Assembly (NCBI RefSeq): GCF_009905375.1
Contig: NC_133652.1
Span: 120,611,797 to 120,675,796 of the forward strand
Reading direction: 5' to 3'
Length of the DNA: 64,000 bases
Source: Apium graveolens
Lineage: Eukaryota; Streptophyta; Magnoliopsida; Apiales; Apiaceae
Part shown: positions 1 to 10,248 of the stretch, piece after piece
Layout of the letters: every line of letters starts with the position of its first letter
Numbering within the stretch: position 1 is the stretch's first letter
The notes under the pieces: generated by a model
The model's database searches: none
The model's input: only the letters and a program-made list of their open reading frames with translations
What the model was told of the DNA's origin: nothing
Translations under genes and position numbers: made by a program

Positions 1-75
1 ACATAACAACACTTAGCAAATATTCGATTTCATTTCAAAACACTATATGAATCGGGTCTTTATTCATAAGTGGCT

Positions 76-542
76 CCCACTAGTTTTCCTAATTTATTCA
101 ACCCCTACATGAAAAATTAAGCATTCATAATGCTAGTGGGAATAGGGATCCTACATTCCATTACACAACCCCGGCTGTGGCACGAAACGCCATGTAATGT
201 TCAATAGGCAGACAACTCTTGTCAATTACATCTAATGTTATTCCCTAATCAAACTTTAGCCTCTTGAATAATTGAGTCACGGCTGTGGCACGACAAACTC
301 AATATTCTAAGTCAAGTCTAACCCAACATTCCGTACAATTGAATCAGTCCCCAAAGGCCCACGGCTGTGGCATGTAACGACCTTTAGATTCTTATTCAAT
401 GTACACATCTCTATGTAATAGACAAGTATTTCTTATTTCGAAATCAAAGCCCTCGGCTGTGGCACGAAACGACAATGATTCAAAAATAAGAACTACTTTC
501 TACCATGTTGGAAGGCTATGACCGACACAAGCCCGTTGTGTC
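76..542 (-). repeat. Array of long hairpins with a conserved loop motif (element X leader)
   Basis: Four copies of CGGCTGTGGCAC (or CGGCTGTGGCAT) lie at 172, 280, 362 and 454 on the plus strand. Each sits between inverted-repeat arms unrelated to those of the other copies: 150-165/193-208, 266-277/297-307 (with outer AATGTT/AACATT at 234-239/325-330), 333-357/381-404 and 430-446/476-492. The last pair matches at 14 of 17 positions. Two more hairpins without the motif flank the array: CCCACTAG/CTAGTGGG at 76-83/133-140, and GACACAA/TTGTGTC at 524-530/536-542. The sense strand of the element is minus, so the RNA loop reads GTGCCACAGCCG. The motif is constant while the stems differ, which is the pattern of a selected structure rather than a simple tandem repeat. 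Confidence 0.8.
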
Positions 543-1220
543 ATTGGCCAATTACTACTTGATATTATTTAAGAGGGATTATATTACGTTACAATCATAA
601 TCATATTATAAAGAGATTCTTCCTTTTAAATTAAATATTTTAAATCAATAATCAATAATCAGATGATTCCCAGATCGGGTGGAGCATTGTCAAGAGGCGT
701 CACTTAATAACCCTTTCTTACAGATAGAAATCTGTTGTTGACAGAATCATCCTTTCTCTCATATCGAAAATTCATATTCAATTACGTGTTTCATAAACAT
801 AAGAATCTCATGATTGTATTCATAATATTATTCTTAAGGTTATGAAACAATTTCACTATACTAGGTTTTCTAACAAATGCCTTATGTTCATTTAAGTTCA
901 CCTAAATCTATCATCGCATGATAAACTAAGCATATATCACATATATCAACATGAATAAACATCAAGGTAGGCATTTTATATCATCTAGTACATTAGTCTA
1001 AGCATTATACATCTCTATGTATCACATGAAGCATTTAAAAGCAGTTAAAAACAGCTTTAAAACACTTCATGGAAATATAAACAGTTCAAAACTTTTATAT
1101 AAACTAAAATTGATCACTCCATTAGATCCATCTCCGAAAAATGAATCCAACGGTATATTGCACGCCTAAAACGGAGTTACGAAACTCCCAGAAAATCAAT
1201 TTTAAAATCAACAGAGGGGC

Positions 1221-1359
1221 TGTAACGCATTACAGGAACGCGTTACAGGACCTGTAACGCATTCCGGTGATGCGCTACACCCCATTTCAGCCATTAAAGG
1301 GTGTAACGCATTTCGTGAATGCGCCACAGGTGTGTAACTAATTCCCGGAATGCGTTACA
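1221..1359 (-). repeat. Four short hairpins with 10-11-bp TGTAACGCATT stems (element X leader)
   Basis: Arms TGTAACGCATT and AATGCGTTACA (with variants) recur four times: 1221-1231/1237-1247, 1253-1262/1270-1279, 1302-1312/1318-1328 and 1333-1343/1349-1359. Loops are 5-7 nt (acagg, tccggtg, tcgtg, cccgg). Each pair of arms matches at 9 or 10 positions out of 10 or 11. The mismatches include TAACG facing TAGCG or TGGCG. The array is close to the primer site in the sense direction and next to a run of 18 T (plus strand, ending at 1380). Confidence 0.85.
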
Positions 1360-1500
1360 CTCCTATTTTTTTTTTTTTTTGCTTTTAGCAGCCGTCAACA
1401 GCTTCCTCGATCGCCGTGCAGCCGTCCTTCTCTGTCCTTTAACCGTGCAGCAGCAGTACAGCAAAAGCAGACAAGCAACAGAGATGTGCAGATGTACAGA

Positions 1501-1548
1501 TATATACAAACATATATATATATATATAATTTATATACATATATTTAT
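1501..1548. repeat. AT-rich microsatellite
   Basis: An imperfect (TA)n tract interrupted by short ACA and AAT units lies in the non-coding leader of element X. The small overlapping reading frames around 1319-1722 are chance frames through this low-complexity DNA. Confidence 0.8.
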
Positions 1549-1802
1549 ACTAATTTAATTACGAATTTAATTACAAGAACTTTAAAAATTCATAATAAAA
1601 AATCTATACATCATAAAATTATGAAAAAAATACCCAGACGATCTACAACACTTGAAGAACCCAGATCAACATTCAAAATTATTCTGAGAAACGATTTCTC
1701 ATCAGACAAAATTAATCCATGATATGACTTGTAAAAATCATAATTAATTCATACAAGCACATAAAATTCTGAAATTTTTACCACAGATCTATATGCATAC
1801 AA

Positions 1803-1818
1803 CCTGGCTCTGATACCA
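1803..1818 (-). other. Primer-binding site of element X
   Basis: The minus strand reads TGGTATCAGAGCCAGG, complementary to the 3' end of plant initiator methionine tRNA. It lies a few bases inside the LTR end and fixes the element's orientation. Confidence 0.9.
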
Positions 1819-1820
1819 TT

Positions 1821-3491
1821 TTAGGATTTTAATCGCAGCGGGGGCATGGTAAAATACTTTTACACATATAAAATCCAAACAAAAGCATACAGATCATGAA
1901 TAAAAATTCGAGGGATAGAATCTAACCTTTAAAAATAAGTCGGAGACAACGATCAGAGATCCTTAGCAGTTGCTCCTCAAGTGTGAAGCACTCCACCGGT
2001 ATCCACCAAGAAAACGATGTTAAGGAGGAGGAAGGAGGTGGAGAGAATTGGGTTTTCCAAACTTTTTGGGTTTTCGGGTTTGATGTGGGTTAGAATAAAA
2101 TAGGGTCTATAATAGTATATTTATAGGCAAAATTTTCAGCTGAAATTTTCCCATAAATAATATTATTATTATCCCATTTATTATTCTCATTAATAATTAA
2201 AACACCTTTTAATTATTAATCCTTTTTCTAAACACTATAGAAATAATTCTCTCTCTTGATTTAATTTCCAAAAATTAAATCCTTAATTAATAATATTAAG
2301 AACTTTTCTTAATTAATTTATAATCAATTAAATCTCATTTAATCAATTATTAAATTTGCCAATTAATTATTTATTTCATAAATAAATAATTATTAGCCAT
2401 TATTAATTAATTCCTCCACCATTAAATCATTCTCTTTTTATGGTGTGACCCTGTAGGTTCAATATTAAGCCGGTAGTAGAAATAAATAATAATAAAACTA
2501 TTTTATCATTATTTATATAAATTCTCTAATTTATTAAATATGATTAATTAATTAATCACATTTATTCTACATCGTGAGGGATACTTCTCAGCATATCGCG
2601 ACTATCCGGATAATATGAATTCACTGCTTAGAATACCAAGAACCTATTTAGTGAATAGTTACCGTACAATAAACTCCTTCTACCCTACAATGTCCCGATT
2701 AAATACAAGGCATGGATCTCATGTCAAGCCTATCTAATTCAATCACTTTGCTTACCATTTACTATGCGTAGTTCTATGCAAATTAGAAACTCCTTTCTAA
2801 TTTCATTTACTCTGGCCAGAGATTCCTGAACTAGCATAAGTGGATCAGCCTAGAACATTCGCTTCCTTCACTGGAAGGGGTAGATCCTTTATTGATCATA
2901 CACTATCTTCGTGTACAAATTCCTATACCCAGAAGAGCCCTAATAATTGTCCCTGGAGACTAAGAACTAAACCAAAGCATAGTTCAGTGTACACAAGATG
3001 ACTATGATGACCTCAAGTCTAAGGATACTTGTACAACTATCACTATGTGAACAACTGCTGACACGTGAGTGAACTCCATCAGTTGTTCAGCTGTGCGAGT
3101 CATGTTCAGTGAACTTATTCCATAATAAGCACCTACATACTAGCTATAGTGTCACCACACAAATGTCTATGAGAACAGACATCCTTCATAATGAAGCAAG
3201 CATAGTATGTACCGATCTTTGCGGATTATTAATTACCAGTTAGTAATCCTATGACCAGGAACTATTTAAGTTTAGAGTTATCATCTTTTTAGGTCTCACT
3301 ATTATGATCTCATCATAATCCATAAAAAGCTATACTCTAAACTATGGTATATCTTATTTAAACACTTAAATAGATAAAGCCCGTAATAAAAAAAAACAAG
3401 TCTTTATTAATATCAATGAAATCAAAACAGATTACATAAAAGTTATTCCTAAATCCTAATGCATGATTGGACTTAGGACATATTCCTTTCA
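1821..3491 (-). repeat. 5' LTR of element X, about 1.67 kb
   Basis: The minus-strand start TGAAAGG is at 3491. The end is at about 1821, just before the primer site; the exact last bases are uncertain because no clean terminal CA is visible (the end reads CCTAAAA). A TATA box (2118-2125) is followed by a pyrimidine-rich leader, so U3 is roughly 3491-2150 and R-U5 the rest. An AT-rich block around 2150-2560 has many short TTAATTAA-type palindromes. No partner LTR is in the window. Confidence 0.75.
2118..2125 (-). promoter_or_regulatory. TATA box in the LTR of element X
   Basis: TATAAATA on the minus strand lies about 300 bp before the LTR end and is followed by a C/T-rich leader (CTCTCCACCTCCTTCCTCC). 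It lies within the imperfect inverted repeat CTATAA/TTATAG. Confidence 0.55.
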
Positions 3492-4362
3492 GGATGTTGT
3501 TGACAAGGAATTGGAAGATCAATTTCTAAAGGAATCCACTCAAGCTGAAACTCAAGCATCAAATCCCTTTGTGGTGTTTGAAGACATAAGGGTGGTGGAC
3601 CCCTACAGGAACATACATGGAGAGCCTATTGTCCCAAAGGATGAGCCAATAGAGTGGGATAAATTACCAATTCCTGACTTCAACTTGCCAATTCTTACTA
3701 AGCCAAGAAGGACAAAATCAAGGGCAGTCAAGAAAGTGAAGCTGTCACCTCTCAAATCCAAGTCAGTAGTCAAAGCTCAACCCAAGGTCAACAGGGGAAA
3801 CTACTTGTACTTGTGTGACATCAAAGAATTCTCAGATCTAAACCTTTATCTGGAGGAGCTGGATGAGGTAAGGACAATTGATGCATACAGAAACCTACCT
3901 GAAAGGTTGGTGTTCAAGTACAAAGGGGGAAGGGAGATTCAGTGGCCTCTTCACAGGATACTTCAAGAAAGCCAAGCTGTGTTGATCAAAGTCTATTCAT
4001 CCTTCAAGAAAAACTTTGGGTTCAATGTAACTGCAAGAAGATTAGTATTGAAGAAGATTGAAGAGCTAAGGAGTGTTAGAGCCAAACATGCACTACCCAA
4101 AACTCTTATCATCCCATACACAGGGAGAAGAGTGCATCTAAGGCCCTACTGGCTGATGGAATTCATGGATGACAAGGGTGTGAGAAGATTCTTCAGATTA
4201 GAAGACCAATTGAGTATCTCTAGCAATGAGACTCTCTTGGAAATGCAAGAAATGTTAGATCTCTCAGAATCTGATGAATTAGAATTCCACAGACAGCTCC
4301 AGAATCAAATTGAAGAAAGCAACAGAAAGCTTCGAAGAAGATTCAGACCTTCAAGAAACTAG
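3492..4362 (+). pseudogene. C-terminal fragment of the family-1 accessory protein
   Basis: An open frame of about 290 codons from VVDKELEDQ to RPSRN is nearly the same as the C-terminal part of the E1b accessory frame (44993-43959). It is basic in the first third (PRRTKSRAVKKVK) and then forms a compact domain with FKYKGGREIQWPLHRILQ and IPYTGRRVHLRPYW. No catalytic motif is recognised. The apparent start codon at 3463 belongs to the inserted LTR of X, so this is a 5'-truncated gene and not an independent protein. The fragment itself carries no internal stop, unlike the E1b copy, which has a stop at 44097. Confidence 0.8.
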
Positions 4363-4540
4363 AAAAATCTGCTCAGACTAGAGGAGCATCTTGAACTGAC
4401 TGTGAGCCAAACCTTGTACATTTTTGTTTAAATTGAAGCACTTTCAGTTCTATCTACTTATCTTTAAAAATATATGTTTAGGATGTTTTGTTATCATCAA
4501 GTATCTCTTAATTTATGGCTACAATTCCAGTAGACATAAA
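4363..4540 (+). other. Untranslated stretch between accessory gene and polypurine tract (E1a)
   Basis: About 180 bp of non-coding sequence. The same layout and much of the same sequence occur in E1b (43781-43958). Confidence 0.6.
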
Positions 4541-4551
4541 TTGGGGGAGAT
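4541..4551 (+). other. Polypurine tract of E1a
   Basis: TTGGGGGAGAT directly precedes the LTR start, the usual site of plus-strand priming. The same tract is seen in E1b (43769-43780, minus) and in E2 (42086-42097). Confidence 0.85.
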
Positions 4552-4632
4552 TGTTGTGAATATGTTGAGTACTTGATGATTACCTAAACAAAACATCTAA
4601 GTAGATTTTACTTAGTGAAATAATGTAGCACT

Positions 4633-5008
4633 CGACGGATAAGAATTATAGTCCCGACGGATAACTCATTATAGTCTCGACGGATGATTAACTTATTATC
4701 CATCGAGTGAGTAGCTTATGTAATAATAAGTTTGTAGTACAGTGTTGTATGCACCTTTGTATAGAATCTGGAGTAGCATATAAGTCATGTTGACTTTAAC
4801 TAGATATGCAGAATAGGTTGATTAATTGTACATAAACGATGTCTTGTAATTCTGCATAAGTGAAATAGAGTCAAGTGCCAAAATAGCTACCGACGGATGA
4901 TTAACAAAGCCATCGACAGATGATCAAATGACTATCAACGGATGTTTAACATAGCAGTCGACGGATGATCAATTAAGTCATCGACGGATGATCTGAAAGT
5001 CGACAAAT
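4633..5008 (+). repeat. CGACGGAT motif array in the E1a LTR
   Basis: Exact CGACGGAT occurs at 4633, 4655, 4678, 4891, 4959 and 4982. One-base variants occur at 4914 and 4936, a looser one at 5001, and an inverted variant (ATCCATCG) at about 4698. Steps within clusters are 22-23 bp, close to two helical turns. All lie upstream of the TATA box. Confidence 0.85.
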
Positions 5009-5176
5009 GATCATATCAAGATTCAAACATCAATTGAACAGTGAAAGCTGACACACAGCCGTTGAGTTGGATACAAGTACACTGTGGAAGCCCATTAACT
5101 GGGTAATAGAGGACAAAAAGCAGAAAAGATCAAGACTGTTAGAATTTATATTTGTTCAGTTCTTTTGACTTTGTAA

Positions 5177-5199
5177 TCTTGGTAATATATAAACCAAGA
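5177..5199 (+). promoter_or_regulatory. TATA box in a hairpin loop (E1a LTR)
   Basis: TCTTGGT (5177-5183) and ACCAAGA (5193-5199) are perfect inverted arms around the TATA box, which begins in the loop. E1b has the same arrangement at 43118-43138. Confidence 0.7.
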
Positions 5200-5575
5200 G
5201 AGTAGCAAATAGAAAAATAACTGAGATAGCTAAGAAACAACAACAAAGAAATCTTTGTAAGCATTATCTTTAGCATTTCCTGTGTTTTTAGCAGTTCTAT
5301 TTGTGTAAGCAGCTGTGAGCATTTCTGCACATAGAGTCCTCTCGATATATTAAATATATCTCTGGTGGAATTGTTTAAATCCACCAGAAAGTTTTTTAAA
5401 GACTCTTGTTTTTAATTACTTATGTTTTGATTCATTCAAGTTTACATTCCGCATTGTGCTAATCAAAACAAATATATCCATAATCGAGTTAAACATTTTT
5501 ATTTCAAGAAAAAGGTTCAAGAATTCCATTCAACCCCCCTTCTGTAATTCTTGCTATATTGTTAAGGGACTAACA

Positions 5576-6067
5576 TGGGTATATTGGACACTATCTCTGG
5601 TGAATTCATGATTAGTACGATGTTCACATCCTCAATGGTAAAATGACACCTTCAACTAGTTTGGGTCAATAATCTCAATTGTATATTAATAATTAGACTT
5701 CATGGTTCTCACATGTGATACCCCCCTCATGGGAAACCTATAAAGAACTACGAGTAACAAGGCTCATGTTATCAAAATTAACATATGGTGTTGGTAATAT
5801 CGTCTTTACCCCAAATGTCCTGGAGACTCAGCTCCGAGTTCTACATCCACATCCTTGACAGATCATATATAATTCCTAATTTTTCTTCTCATCATTCTGA
5901 TAATCTCTAATGGTCCTATTATTCATACTTTAATACCTCAAATATACACTTATCCTAACCTACACATTGGGGCTACATCCGGTAGTCCAATGATGAACTC
6001 TATATGAGCTCTTATGTAATCTCACATCTAGACAAATTCCTAACACTCTCGTCTCTAAGTACTATAA
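5576..6067 (-). other. Non-coding internal leader of element C
   Basis: It lies downstream (sense direction) of the primer site and upstream of any gag. I see no reading frame or repeat of note; the segment ends abruptly at the E1a LTR. Confidence 0.55.
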
Positions 6068-6083
6068 CCTGGCTCTGATACCA
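6068..6083 (-). other. Primer-binding site of element C
   Basis: The minus strand reads TGGTATCAGAGCCAGG, four bases inside the LTR terminus (GTTACA then GAAA). It is complementary to initiator methionine tRNA. Confidence 0.9.
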
Positions 6084-6468
6084 TTTCTGTAACGCCCCAA
6101 ATTCGGGGTCAGGAATCTGGGTCGCCACACAATCCTTCAATCATGTATAACCTGTATTAACTCAATAATCCAACAATTCCATATCACAGACCCCCAACCT
6201 CACACACTCACAAGTTATAGCCTTAGAAACGACGTACAACAAGTATCATCTATTATTAAAACTCAAATGTACTTTACAGGATCTCAAACAATTATTCGTA
6301 ACCTCTACATGAAGTTACAATAATTACGATTGATATCTTATACCTATCTGATACTCTGGCCCACCTGAGACAAAGCTGCCAGGGATTCTCCCATGGCTGC
6401 AACCGACTAAGTCCCACACTGGCATACTGGTTATCTGTTGTGTTGTGACATTTAAAAGAAAGCAAGAG

Positions 6469-6484
6469 TGAGCAATAATGCTCA
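6469..6484 (-). repeat. TGAGCA/TGCTCA hairpin (C LTR)
   Basis: Perfect 6-bp arms around a 4-nt loop, about 380 bp before the LTR end. It belongs to the TGAGC hairpin class found in every Gypsy LTR here. Confidence 0.75.
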
Positions 6485-6715
6485 GCCATAATAATAAACA
6501 ATATGAAAAGGCTGTTAAAGAAATTATATTAATCCGTATAAGGATATGTATTTATTCAAAGTAGTTTTCTTGGTGATACACACCTCTTTTCAAAACAATT
6601 ATTTGATTTGACTTTTTATCCTGCAAATACTTTAATGGTAAACCCAACACCTAGGCTTGGGTTACGGTATTGCATCTCAATTCTAATTGAAAGAATAGGA
6701 CATACTCTGGAGCTA

Positions 6716-6743
6716 CCGCATACGATGATCAGTCGTACTACGG
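6716..6743 (-). repeat. CTGATCA-loop hairpin (C LTR)
   Basis: TACGA/TCGTA arms (6721-6725/6733-6737) close a loop that reads CTGATCA on the sense strand. Beyond a small internal loop, CCG/CGG (6716-6718/6741-6743) pairs again. Confidence 0.7.
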
Positions 6744-6775
6744 ACAATCAGTAATCTTTTCTACTAGTAGAAGGA

Positions 6776-6780
6776 CGACA
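6776..6780 (+). repeat. Target-site duplication of element A, left copy (CGACA)
   Basis: CGACA here and at 19481-19485 flank element A exactly, showing that A inserted into the LTR of C as one unit. Confidence 0.95.
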
Positions 6781-9682
6781 TGTAATATCCGGGATATATC
6801 GTGTAATTATTTTTGCTAATAAATAATTATTATATGTGTTCAGTATCTATTCTGTGAATTATTTGTTAAGTGTTAAATGTGTTTGGATGTTTAAAAATAT
6901 TATTAATTGAGTATTTTAATTTTTATATGTCTAAAATAAAATATAGATAATTGTCATATCTTCCTAATTATTTTTATGATTGATTTATGTATTTATAAGG
7001 ATCATATGAAATTTATAAAATCTTTTTCCGGGTATTTAAAATCTATTTTATAAAAACGGGAACCAACCGACGTCATCCGTTGTTACGTTTTTGGAACCCG
7101 AAACTCATCCGAGAACTCCTTCTTAACCTAATTGTAATATTCCGAGCATATTCCATGTTTCGACTTTTTCGATCCGGCGTACGGTTTGTCTTGCGCGGGT
7201 CTGGGCGCAACATTTTCGATACAATATTCGTTTCGGTAAATCAATAAAACTCGTATTTTTGATAAATGAGAGCTTTTTATTAAACTATCCCAATTATCAC
7301 CTCGTAGTACGTGTAACCAGGCGCTGAGACCAAGACCGCAGTACAAATTATACTGGTTTCGATAACTGTACCGAAAACCGATACCGTTTGGATCAAGTTT
7401 TACAATTAAACGTACCGTTTTATATTCGGAATGATCCAACGGGATATTAATTTTCCGTAATTATAAATAGCCTTTACCGTATTTTATTTCGTATCAAAAA
7501 TCATTTGCAGTCAGTAATTATATAAATTTCCAGAGAAAATTCATATATTCATAAACCTTTCTGAGAATCAAATTAACAATAGGAGGTGTTACCGGAGTCC
7601 GTTTGGAAAGCTCGAGTACTCAATCCAAAGGTCTTGAGGTGTTCTATCAGATTCTGTGTTCCAAATCGCTGTAGAAATCAAGGTTTATTTTTTGAAAAAT
7701 TATTTATTTTCGAATTAATTTTATTAAAAATATGAATTTTTGTTCGGATGATTGTTCTTATGATTTGATGCTTGCATGTTGTAGAGCTTGTTTTCCTGAT
7801 GATTTTCATATGTCATACGTCTGATTTGGAGTTCAATAACATGCTCAAAAGTGGGTTTAATTCTCGAATTTTAAAATTAGGGTTTATAGCCCGTATGAAT
7901 ATTTTCAATTGGAATTTGAGGCTTTTTGATTTAGGGGTTATTAACTGTTGATTTATAGTGAATTATGTTCCTTATGAAATTTGCAATCGATTGGTATATA
8001 GCTCGTTAACAGAGGATGTCTGAATCGAAGGGAGTTGTGTTTTGAAAATTTTCGAAGTTCGCCGGAAACCGGCTATGTTCTTGGCCAATTTTCGGCCAAG
8101 TCTGGGGTTATTTGAATGATTTGATTGCATGAATAAGTTCCTGGTTGTCTGTAGATGTGATCTGGAGCTTGTGGTGAGGTGAGAGTTCCGGAATCGTGTT
8201 CTCCGGCCACCCATTTATTTTCCGGCGACGGGGGTTGTAAAATTGCAGTTTGATACCTTATCTTTTGGGGGAGAAACAGTTTAGTCCCTGAGGTTTCCAG
8301 AACTTGCAAATTTTGGATTCCTGTTTTAAAAATATTTAAAAATAATATTTCCTATTTATTTTAATTATAAAAATTCGATTTTAATTTCTGAAAATTCCAA
8401 AAATTATTATTTTAATTCCGAAAATTATTTTTAATTCAAAAATAAATCTGAATTAATTAGTTATTTAATTTTAGTTAATTTTTAATTAATTAATTGGTCA
8501 ATTAATTCAAAAATTGATTGATTAATTGATTTAATTAATTATTAAATAATTATTAATTAATTATTTAATTAGATTTAATTATTTAAAAATGATTTAAAAA
8601 TTCCAAAAAATAGTTTTAAGCTTTAAAATATTATTTTAAATTGTTTTCAAGTCTCGATACTTATTATGAAATTGTTTTGAAGCCAGAATTAGCCAACCGA
8701 ACCCTATTTATTACTTCGAAATTGATTCAACGATCTGTTTTAATTCCGAAAAATGTTTCAAAAATCATTTTGAATATCCGAAAGCCTGTTTATAACCCGA
8801 GACTTCTTTATAAATGATATACCATTGATTATGTGACGTGTTATGTGTTATATGTGACTTGTTGGTTAACTGCCGGTCTGTATATTCGATGTTTACTTGT
8901 TTATTGCGTAACTTTCAACCCGTTAATCGGATTTGGGTGAAACGAAGGGTAGATAGAAGTATGTGTCAAATAGAATCATATGAGTTGAATATTGATAGAT
9001 GCTTATAATATGTGAGCAGAAGAGGCAAGGCGTAGGAAAGGGAAACAGATAGTCAAGGAGTAAGACAGTGGTGATTGAGAACAAGTGTAGTGTAGTAAGC
9101 TAGTACCAGGCAAGTGTTCTGAACTTTCTCGAGATATTGTAGTGATTGATATTCCTGTTTTATATTGCAAGTGCTTTGAAGCACTGAACCCTAAACCTTG
9201 ATTCTGGTTATTGATCTTGAGCCGTAAACCTGATTCTTTCCAGACTATTGATTGTTGTATACCTAAATACAAACCTCAAATATACGATACTACTCCACAA
9301 ATACATACAAACTAAATACTAAACACTGAACCAAATTGCTTACACATTCAAACCATTGTATCTTATGCTTTAAAAGACCAAATCTTTGGGAACCCTGAAA
9401 TGTTGATTCCTTTGTTATCCAATTTTTCATTACCTAACAGCCAATCTTTGATAATGCCATATTGATCTTTATACAGATTGAAACCATTTTCATTTATTAA
9501 ACGTCCAATGTTGTTAATGATCCTGTTTATTGTTTATTACTGCTTATTCTGTTATTATGGTAGAATTGGATTGTTTTTATTAAATTGTGGACTAGATTCG
9601 TGGTCAGACCATATAATGGTCAAGTTAGGCTAATGCGTGCCTTGGATCTAGTAGTTAGAGCAGTGCTGTGTGCTTTGCTCGG

Positions 9683-9713
9683 GGTTAGTGCGTGACTGAT
9701 CAACAGCCTAACC
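9683..9713 (+). repeat. CTGATCA-loop hairpin (A 5' LTR)
   Basis: GGTTAG (9683-9688) pairs with CTAACC (9708-9713). Inner GC/GC and TG/CA pairs lead up to CTGATCA at 9696-9702. The copy in the 3' LTR is at 18937-18967. Confidence 0.7.
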
Positions 9714-9830
9714 TTGGTTTTTAAAATGAAAATATAATATCCAATTCTAAATCATAATCCATTGTTCACTTGATATCATAATCATATTTCCCTGATGATC
9801 ATTATTCTCAGTTTTGTCATTGTGACTTGC

Positions 9831-9846
9831 TGAGCTAGTTAGCTCA
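9831..9846 (+). repeat. TGAGCTA/TAGCTCA hairpin (A 5' LTR)
   Basis: Perfect 7-bp arms around two bases. Also at 19085-19100 in the 3' LTR. Confidence 0.75.
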
Positions 9847-10230
9847 TTTGTGCGATGTTGTTATGTTCTTTTCCAGTTAAGAAGGAACCGGTTGGTACCG
9901 AGGATCCCCAGTCCAGCGCGAGAGCTAGGGGTTCAGGTTGATTGAGTTGAGCTAGTAGGCTTCTTTTGGAATAATTTAAGTTTGTAAAAAGTTTGGAATA
10001 ATGTTTAATACTCAGTTCTGAGTTGGATAGTTGGGATTTGAACGGTTTGTAATATAAGTAAGTGTGGTTGGCTTGTGTGCATACTTTAACCTGTTGCGAT
10101 CCGTGGTAGTTGTTAAGTAGGGTCACTGCATATTATTATTATCTTTATTATTGTTATAAGCAGGTTATAAATAAGGAGTATGTGTGTGGACCCCAAACTT
10201 CTGACCCGGGTTTGGAGGGCGCCATAGGTT

Positions 10231-10248
10231 TGGTATCAGAGCTACAGG
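10231..10248 (+). other. Primer-binding site of element A
   Basis: TGGTATCAGAGCTACAGG, four bases after the 5' LTR, matches the 3' end of initiator methionine tRNA over its first 12 bases. Confidence 0.92.

Larger units (their letters stand above)
1..3491 (-). mobile_element. Element X: 5' part of a minus-strand, apparently non-coding LTR retrotransposon (Copia-like)
   Basis: Read on the minus strand, an LTR beginning TGAAAGGAATATGTCC at 3491 runs to about 1821. It is followed at once by a methionine-tRNA primer site and at least 1.8 kb of internal sequence that leaves the window at base 1. That internal stretch has no reading frame resembling gag or pol; two arrays of inverted repeats fill much of it. 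LTR length, LTR start and primer site suggest Copia, but no protein confirms this. The insertion splits the accessory gene of E1a at 3491/3492. The expected 5-bp target duplication would be GGATG (3492-3496); its partner lies off the window. A coding region further left cannot be excluded. Confidence 0.75.
3492..5575 (+). mobile_element. Element E1a: 3' end of a SIRE-type Copia element (family 1)
   Basis: It holds the C-terminal part of the accessory reading frame, a polypurine tract and a complete 3' LTR. The protein and LTR match element E1b (42748-50972) closely, which is a complete family-1 3' half. Everything upstream was displaced beyond the left edge by insertion of X. It sits in the internal region of Gypsy element C; the right flank is TGGGT (5576-5580). 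Confidence 0.85.
4552..5575 (+). repeat. 3' LTR of E1a, 1,024 bp
   Basis: It starts TGTTGTGAATATG after the polypurine tract and ends GGGACTAACA. It aligns over its full length with the E1b LTR (42748-43768, minus). U3 carries an array of CGACGGAT motifs; the TATA box at 5186-5193 lies in a hairpin loop. Confidence 0.9.
6088..6780 (-). repeat. LTR of element C, 3' (U5) part
   Basis: In the sense direction it ends CCCCGAATTTGGGGCGTTACA at 6088, with CCCC/GGGG arms at 6095-6098 and 6105-6108. It contains three hairpins: 6469-6484 (TGAGCA/TGCTCA), 6638-6665 (GTAAACCCAA/TTGGGTTAC around a CCTAGG-containing loop) and 6716-6743 (CTGATCA loop). It is interrupted at 6780 by element A. Confidence 0.8.
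6781..10226 (+). repeat. 5' LTR of element A
   Basis: It begins TGTAATATCC and ends GGCGCCATA, where the 3' LTR has GGCGCCACA, so the terminal CA has become TA. An ATAAATAG box near 7464 is followed by a leader; the middle is very AT-rich (8330-8650). Near the 3' end lie GACCA/TGGTC around tataa (9607-9621), a CTGATCA hairpin and a TGAGC hairpin. A 103-codon antisense frame here recurs in the 3' LTR only because the LTRs are copies. Confidence 0.93.

Noticed and set aside
172..465. Spaced CGGCTGTGGCAC units as a CRISPR-like array
   Set aside because: Units are short, spacers are unequal (108, 82 and 92 bp) and form inverted arms, and the DNA is a plant retroelement.
1803..1818. Primer-binding sites as tRNA genes
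   Set aside because: Each is only 12-18 bases complementary to a tRNA end, next to an LTR; no tRNA body is present.
7128..7439. 103-codon antisense frame in the A 5' LTR with a near-identical partner at 16389-16700
   Set aside because: The two are the same segment of paired LTRs, so their likeness is by descent. The frame has no known domain and lies in a leader region.
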